Assembly (NCBI RefSeq): GCF_900143075.1
Contig: NZ_FRCY01000014.1
Span: 1-64,000 of the forward strand
Length of the DNA: 64,000 nt
Direction: 5' to 3'
DNA from: Cyclobacterium lianum
Lineage (GTDB): Bacteria; Bacteroidota; Bacteroidia; Cytophagales; Cyclobacteriaceae
Positions 61,711 to 64,000 of the stretch are shown here, in pieces. A model generated the notes under the pieces. That model worked only from the letters and a program-made list of their open reading frames with translations, was not told the DNA's origin and ran no database searches. The position numbers were made by a program, and so were the translations under genes. Every line of letters begins with the position of its first letter. Position 1 is the first letter of the stretch.

Positions 61711-63372
61711 CTAATACCCCGCAGCCTGTCCGTCCTTTCTGGATTCGGAAGCCCCATAATACACACCATCCTTGAGCATGATGGCCTGGTAGCCACCGAA
61801 AATACCCTTTCCCATTCGCAGGGTATGACCTTTATCCATTAGGTCCCGGATCACTTCGTAATCGAATCCTGACTCCAGGTAGGTACCGCCACTTTTTAAA
61901 TTCTCATCCCGGTGATAAATCCGGGGGGCATCGCCTGCTTCCTGCAGGTTCATCTTAAAATCGATGATATTCATGATGATCTGCGCATGTCCCTGCGTTT
62001 GCATGTCCCCGCCCATCAGGCCGAAACTCATAAAGGGTTTACCGTCCTTCGTCACAAAAGCAGGAATAATCGTATGGAATGGCCGCTTGCCGGGTGCGTA
62101 GACGTTGATATGCCCTTCTTCTAAAATAAATCCGGCACCTCTGTTTTGAAGCACGAAACCCAATCCAGCCGGAACGACTCTGGAACCAAAGAGCGCCGAA
62201 TTGCTTTGAATCAGGGAGACCATATTGCCATCCCCATCCGCAACTGTCAGGTAGATGGTGTGGTCTCCGGATGTTAACCCTTCCTCGAACGCTCCTGCCC
62301 TTTCAGGATCAATCAATTTTCTGCGTTCTGCTGCATATTCCTCCGATAATAACTGCTCCAGTGGAATCGTCCCGAAATTGGGATCTCCATAGTAGGTGCT
62401 CATGTCCGCATAGGCCAATTTCTTGGCTTCTAAAAAGGTATGGATATGGGCTGCACTGCCGTAACCCATGCTGGCCAGATCGAAGCCTTTGAGGATATTC
62501 AGCATCTGAAGCGCCGCCATCCCCTGCCCATTGGGCGGCATTTCCCAGATGTCGTATCCCCGGTAATTGATCGATACCGGATCAACCCACTCGGGCGCAT
62601 TGTTTGCCAGATCTTCTGCGCTGAGGTAGCCTCCCTCCATTTGTACCTGATCGGCGATGGTTTGGGCAACTTCCCCGGCATAGAATCCATCCCTCCCCTG
62701 CTCCGCAATGATTTCCAGGGTATTGGCCAGGTCCGGATTTGAAAATAGCTCCCCGAGATGGGGAAGCCTGCCTTCACTGGTAAAGTAAGTGGCTTCAAAT
62801 GATGGATTACCTGGCCCCAGATTGACGGTGGAAAAATTATCCGACACTTCGGAGGAAACCGGAATACCCTCCCTGGCATAATTGATGGCGGGCTGCAGCA
62901 AATCGCTGAATTCCAAGGCTCCAAATTTCTCATGCAGCGCAAACCAACCACCCACTGTACCGGGAGTTGTAACAGACAGCGGACCTTTAGTACGGCTCTT
63001 ACCCGCTTCGATCTCGGCTTTGAATTGATCTACTGATAAGTTAGCCGGTGATTTTCCGCTGGCATTGAGTCCATATAATTCCTGCGTTTCCTCATCCCAG
63101 ACAATGGCAAATAAATCGCCCCCGATACCATTATTCCCGGGATCGGCAAATCCTAAAAAAGCATTGGCTGCAATGGCTGCATCCACGGCAGTTCCTCCAC
63201 GCTTAAGTATGTCAATGGCAATTTGGGTAGCCAGCGGATGATTGGTGGCCGCCATTCCATTTGTGGCGAGTACTTCAGAGCGGGTAGCAAAGGACTTGCC
63301 CGAAAGCCTGTCCTGGGCTTGCGACAGGGGGACTGATGTCAGTAGTAGCAGTATTGAAAAGATTGCTTTCAT
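61711..63372 (-). CDS. ggt: Gamma-glutamyltransferase family protein
   Basis: A 553-residue exported protein from ATG 63372 with signal peptide MKAIFSILLLLTSVPLSQA. It is an Ntn-hydrolase made as a precursor that cuts itself. The conserved early segment is GMAATNHPLATQIAIDILKR, then GGTAVDAAIAANAFLGFADP and GIGGDLFAI. The predicted nucleophile is Thr372 in GDHTIYLTVADGDGNMVSLI. Classical GGTs have Thr-Thr-His after the cut site; here it is Thr-Ile-Tyr, a variant of a GGT-like branch, so glutathione may not be the substrate. It stands alone. Confidence 0.9.
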   Translation of the reverse strand: MKAIFSILLLLTSVPLSQAQDRLSGKSFATRSEVLATNGMAATNHPLATQIAIDILKRGGTAVDAAIAANAFLGFADPGNNGIGGDLFAIVWDEETQELYGLNASGKSPANLSVDQFKAEIEAGKSRTKGPLSVTTPGTVGGWFALHEKFGALEFSDLLQPAINYAREGIPVSSEVSDNFSTVNLGPGNPSFEATYFTSEGRLPHLGELFSNPDLANTLEIIAEQGRDGFYAGEVAQTIADQVQMEGGYLSAEDLANNAPEWVDPVSINYRGYDIWEMPPNGQGMAALQMLNILKGFDLASMGYGSAAHIHTFLEAKKLAYADMSTYYGDPNFGTIPLEQLLSEEYAAERRKLIDPERAGAFEEGLTSGDHTIYLTVADGDGNMVSLIQSNSALFGSRVVPAGLGFVLQNRGAGFILEEGHINVYAPGKRPFHTIIPAFVTKDGKPFMSFGLMGGDMQTQGHAQIIMNIIDFKMNLQEAGDAPRIYHRDENLKSGGTYLESGFDYEVIRDLMDKGHTLRMGKGIFGGYQAIMLKDGVYYGASESRKDGQAAGY

Positions 63373-63773
63373 TTTGTCTGGTATTTTATGGTATTTGTAA
63401 AAGGTATGCGGCACAGGAGATTAAGCTAGGAAAAAAAACGCAAAAGATCATGGAAAAAGGCCTTAAAATGCTTCTTGCCAGATTGAGGGAGGCTGAGGGA
63501 GGAAGAGATTTAGAGACGGAGGGACGAAGTGACTGAGTGACTGAGTGACTAGAAGACTGGGGGACTTAGAGACTGAGAAATGGGAGTACTCCATGAATCA
63601 CATTACCAATAGCCTGGTCGAAATCAAAAGGCATGCGAACCAGATTGTGAATCAATCTCCTCTTAAGTTTGCGTTCTAATTTTCGACTGTTATTTACTAT
63701 GAATTTGAACTTTAATTTTCATAAATCATGTTTAAATTAGCATATATTTTTATGCCATTATACATCAATAATT
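63373..63773. other. Intergenic region with short-period G/A-rich repeats
   Basis: The part 63480-63590 is low complexity: GAGGGAGG-like runs and GACTGAGT repeated in tandem (63531-63549), with further GACT words to 63575. The remainder (63590-63773) is AT-rich and should contain the vapB promoter. No gene is seen. Confidence 0.7.
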
Positions 63774-63965
63774 ATGAGAACTACATTGGAAATACCAGAA
63801 AAGCTAATAAAAGAAGCTATGGAGCTTACTGGTGCTAAAACGAAGAGCCAGTTGATAAAAGAGGCCTTGGAAGATCAAATAGCACGCATAAAAAGAAAGC
63901 GATTGATCAGCTACAAAGGGACAATTGATCTGGAAATTGACCTGGATAAGCTTAGAAAGCGATAG
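63774..63965 (+). CDS. vapB: VapB-type antitoxin
   Basis: A 63-residue DNA-binding antitoxin: ribbon strand MRTTLEIPEKLIKEAMELTG, then KTKSQLIKEALEDQIARIKR, the ribbon-helix-helix pattern of type II VapB (DUF2191-like) proteins. The C-terminal segment (ISYKGTIDLEIDLDKLRKR) should wrap the toxin. The toxin frame starts directly after the stop. Confidence 0.9.
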   Translation: MRTTLEIPEKLIKEAMELTGAKTKSQLIKEALEDQIARIKRKRLISYKGTIDLEIDLDKLRKR

Positions 63966-63966
63966 T

Positions 63967-64000
63967 TTGTCTGGGTACAGGGTTTTGGTGGATAGTTCGG
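63967..64000 (+). CDS. vapC: VapC-type PIN-domain toxin, N-terminal fragment (cut by window end)
   Basis: One base after the vapB stop a frame opens at TTG 63967 and reads M(L)SGYRVLVDSS to the window end. VLVDSS with the first PIN-domain Asp is the usual start of VapC ribonucleases. Only 11 residues are visible. Confidence 0.7.
   Translation, partial: MSGYRVLVDSS

Overview
The window looks like chromosomal DNA of a Bacteroidota bacterium, most likely of the Cytophagales (Cyclobacteriaceae-like). Evidence: many lipoproteins with a signal peptide ending in a lipobox Cys, six-bladed propeller lipoproteins, a TonB-type outer-membrane barrel with a carboxypeptidase-like N-terminal domain, fused CcsBA, and a tRNA-Gln promoter of the Bacteroidota TTG / TAnnTTTG type. 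Start codons lack obvious Shine-Dalgarno sequences.

Left end (1-8157). The tail of a probable transposase abuts a propeller lipoprotein gene that has lost its last ~105 codons. A two-gene lipoprotein module (B then A, minus strand) is present twice. The gaps around it hold a composite palindromic repeat built of four different hairpins in a fixed order. A fifth propeller lipoprotein and a 47-bp tandem repeat close the region.

Glycan/lipid region (8158-26940). A minus-strand series encodes a sialidase-fold protein, a second propeller enzyme, two neutral-ceramidase-like enzymes (one fused to a DUF1080 domain) and a large haem-binding PVC-type dehydrogenase/HEAT/cytochrome c lipoprotein. An NhaP-type antiporter, an ECF sigma factor and a small unknown gene follow. 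Next are a GH20 hexosaminidase and, divergent from it, an HGSNAT-like membrane acyltransferase and a secreted sialidase-fold protein. No SusC/SusD pair is present.

Housekeeping block (26958-32617): a 2H phosphoesterase overlapping an unknown gene, thymidine kinase, RecO, a 2-oxoglutarate/Fe(II) dioxygenase and a chromate transporter.

Nitrogen-oxide cluster (33433-48706). The first half is nrfH, nrfA, a porin and fused ccsBA, giving ammonia-forming nitrite reduction plus haem attachment for its cytochromes. The second half is nirK (copper nitrite reductase fused to cytochrome c), a NirV-like protein and a SCO copper chaperone. A facing minus-strand set encodes a Cys-rich nitronate-monooxygenase-like protein, NnrS, a hemerythrin, an Rrf2 Fe-S regulator and a group III truncated haemoglobin. 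Both nitrite-reducing chemistries (to ammonia and to NO) and an NO-sensing/detoxifying shell therefore lie together. A shared ATGACAAA-centred operator occurs upstream of nrfH, nirK and the nitronate-monooxygenase-like gene.

Sugar-oxidation operon (48754-54646, minus): a soluble-glucose-dehydrogenase-type lipoprotein with PKD and cytochrome c domains, a DUF1080 lipoprotein (3-keto-glycoside hydrolase family), a formylglycine-generating-enzyme-like protein and a Tat-exported Gfo/Idh/MocA oxidoreductase. This suggests periplasmic oxidation and cleavage of glycosides.

Right end (54748-64000): a Fe-S uracil-DNA glycosylase, another propeller lipoprotein, an outer-membrane barrel protein, tRNA-Gln(TTG) with promoter and terminator, a putative phage abortive-infection membrane protein, a gamma-glutamyltransferase-like enzyme, and a VapBC toxin-antitoxin pair cut by the window edge.
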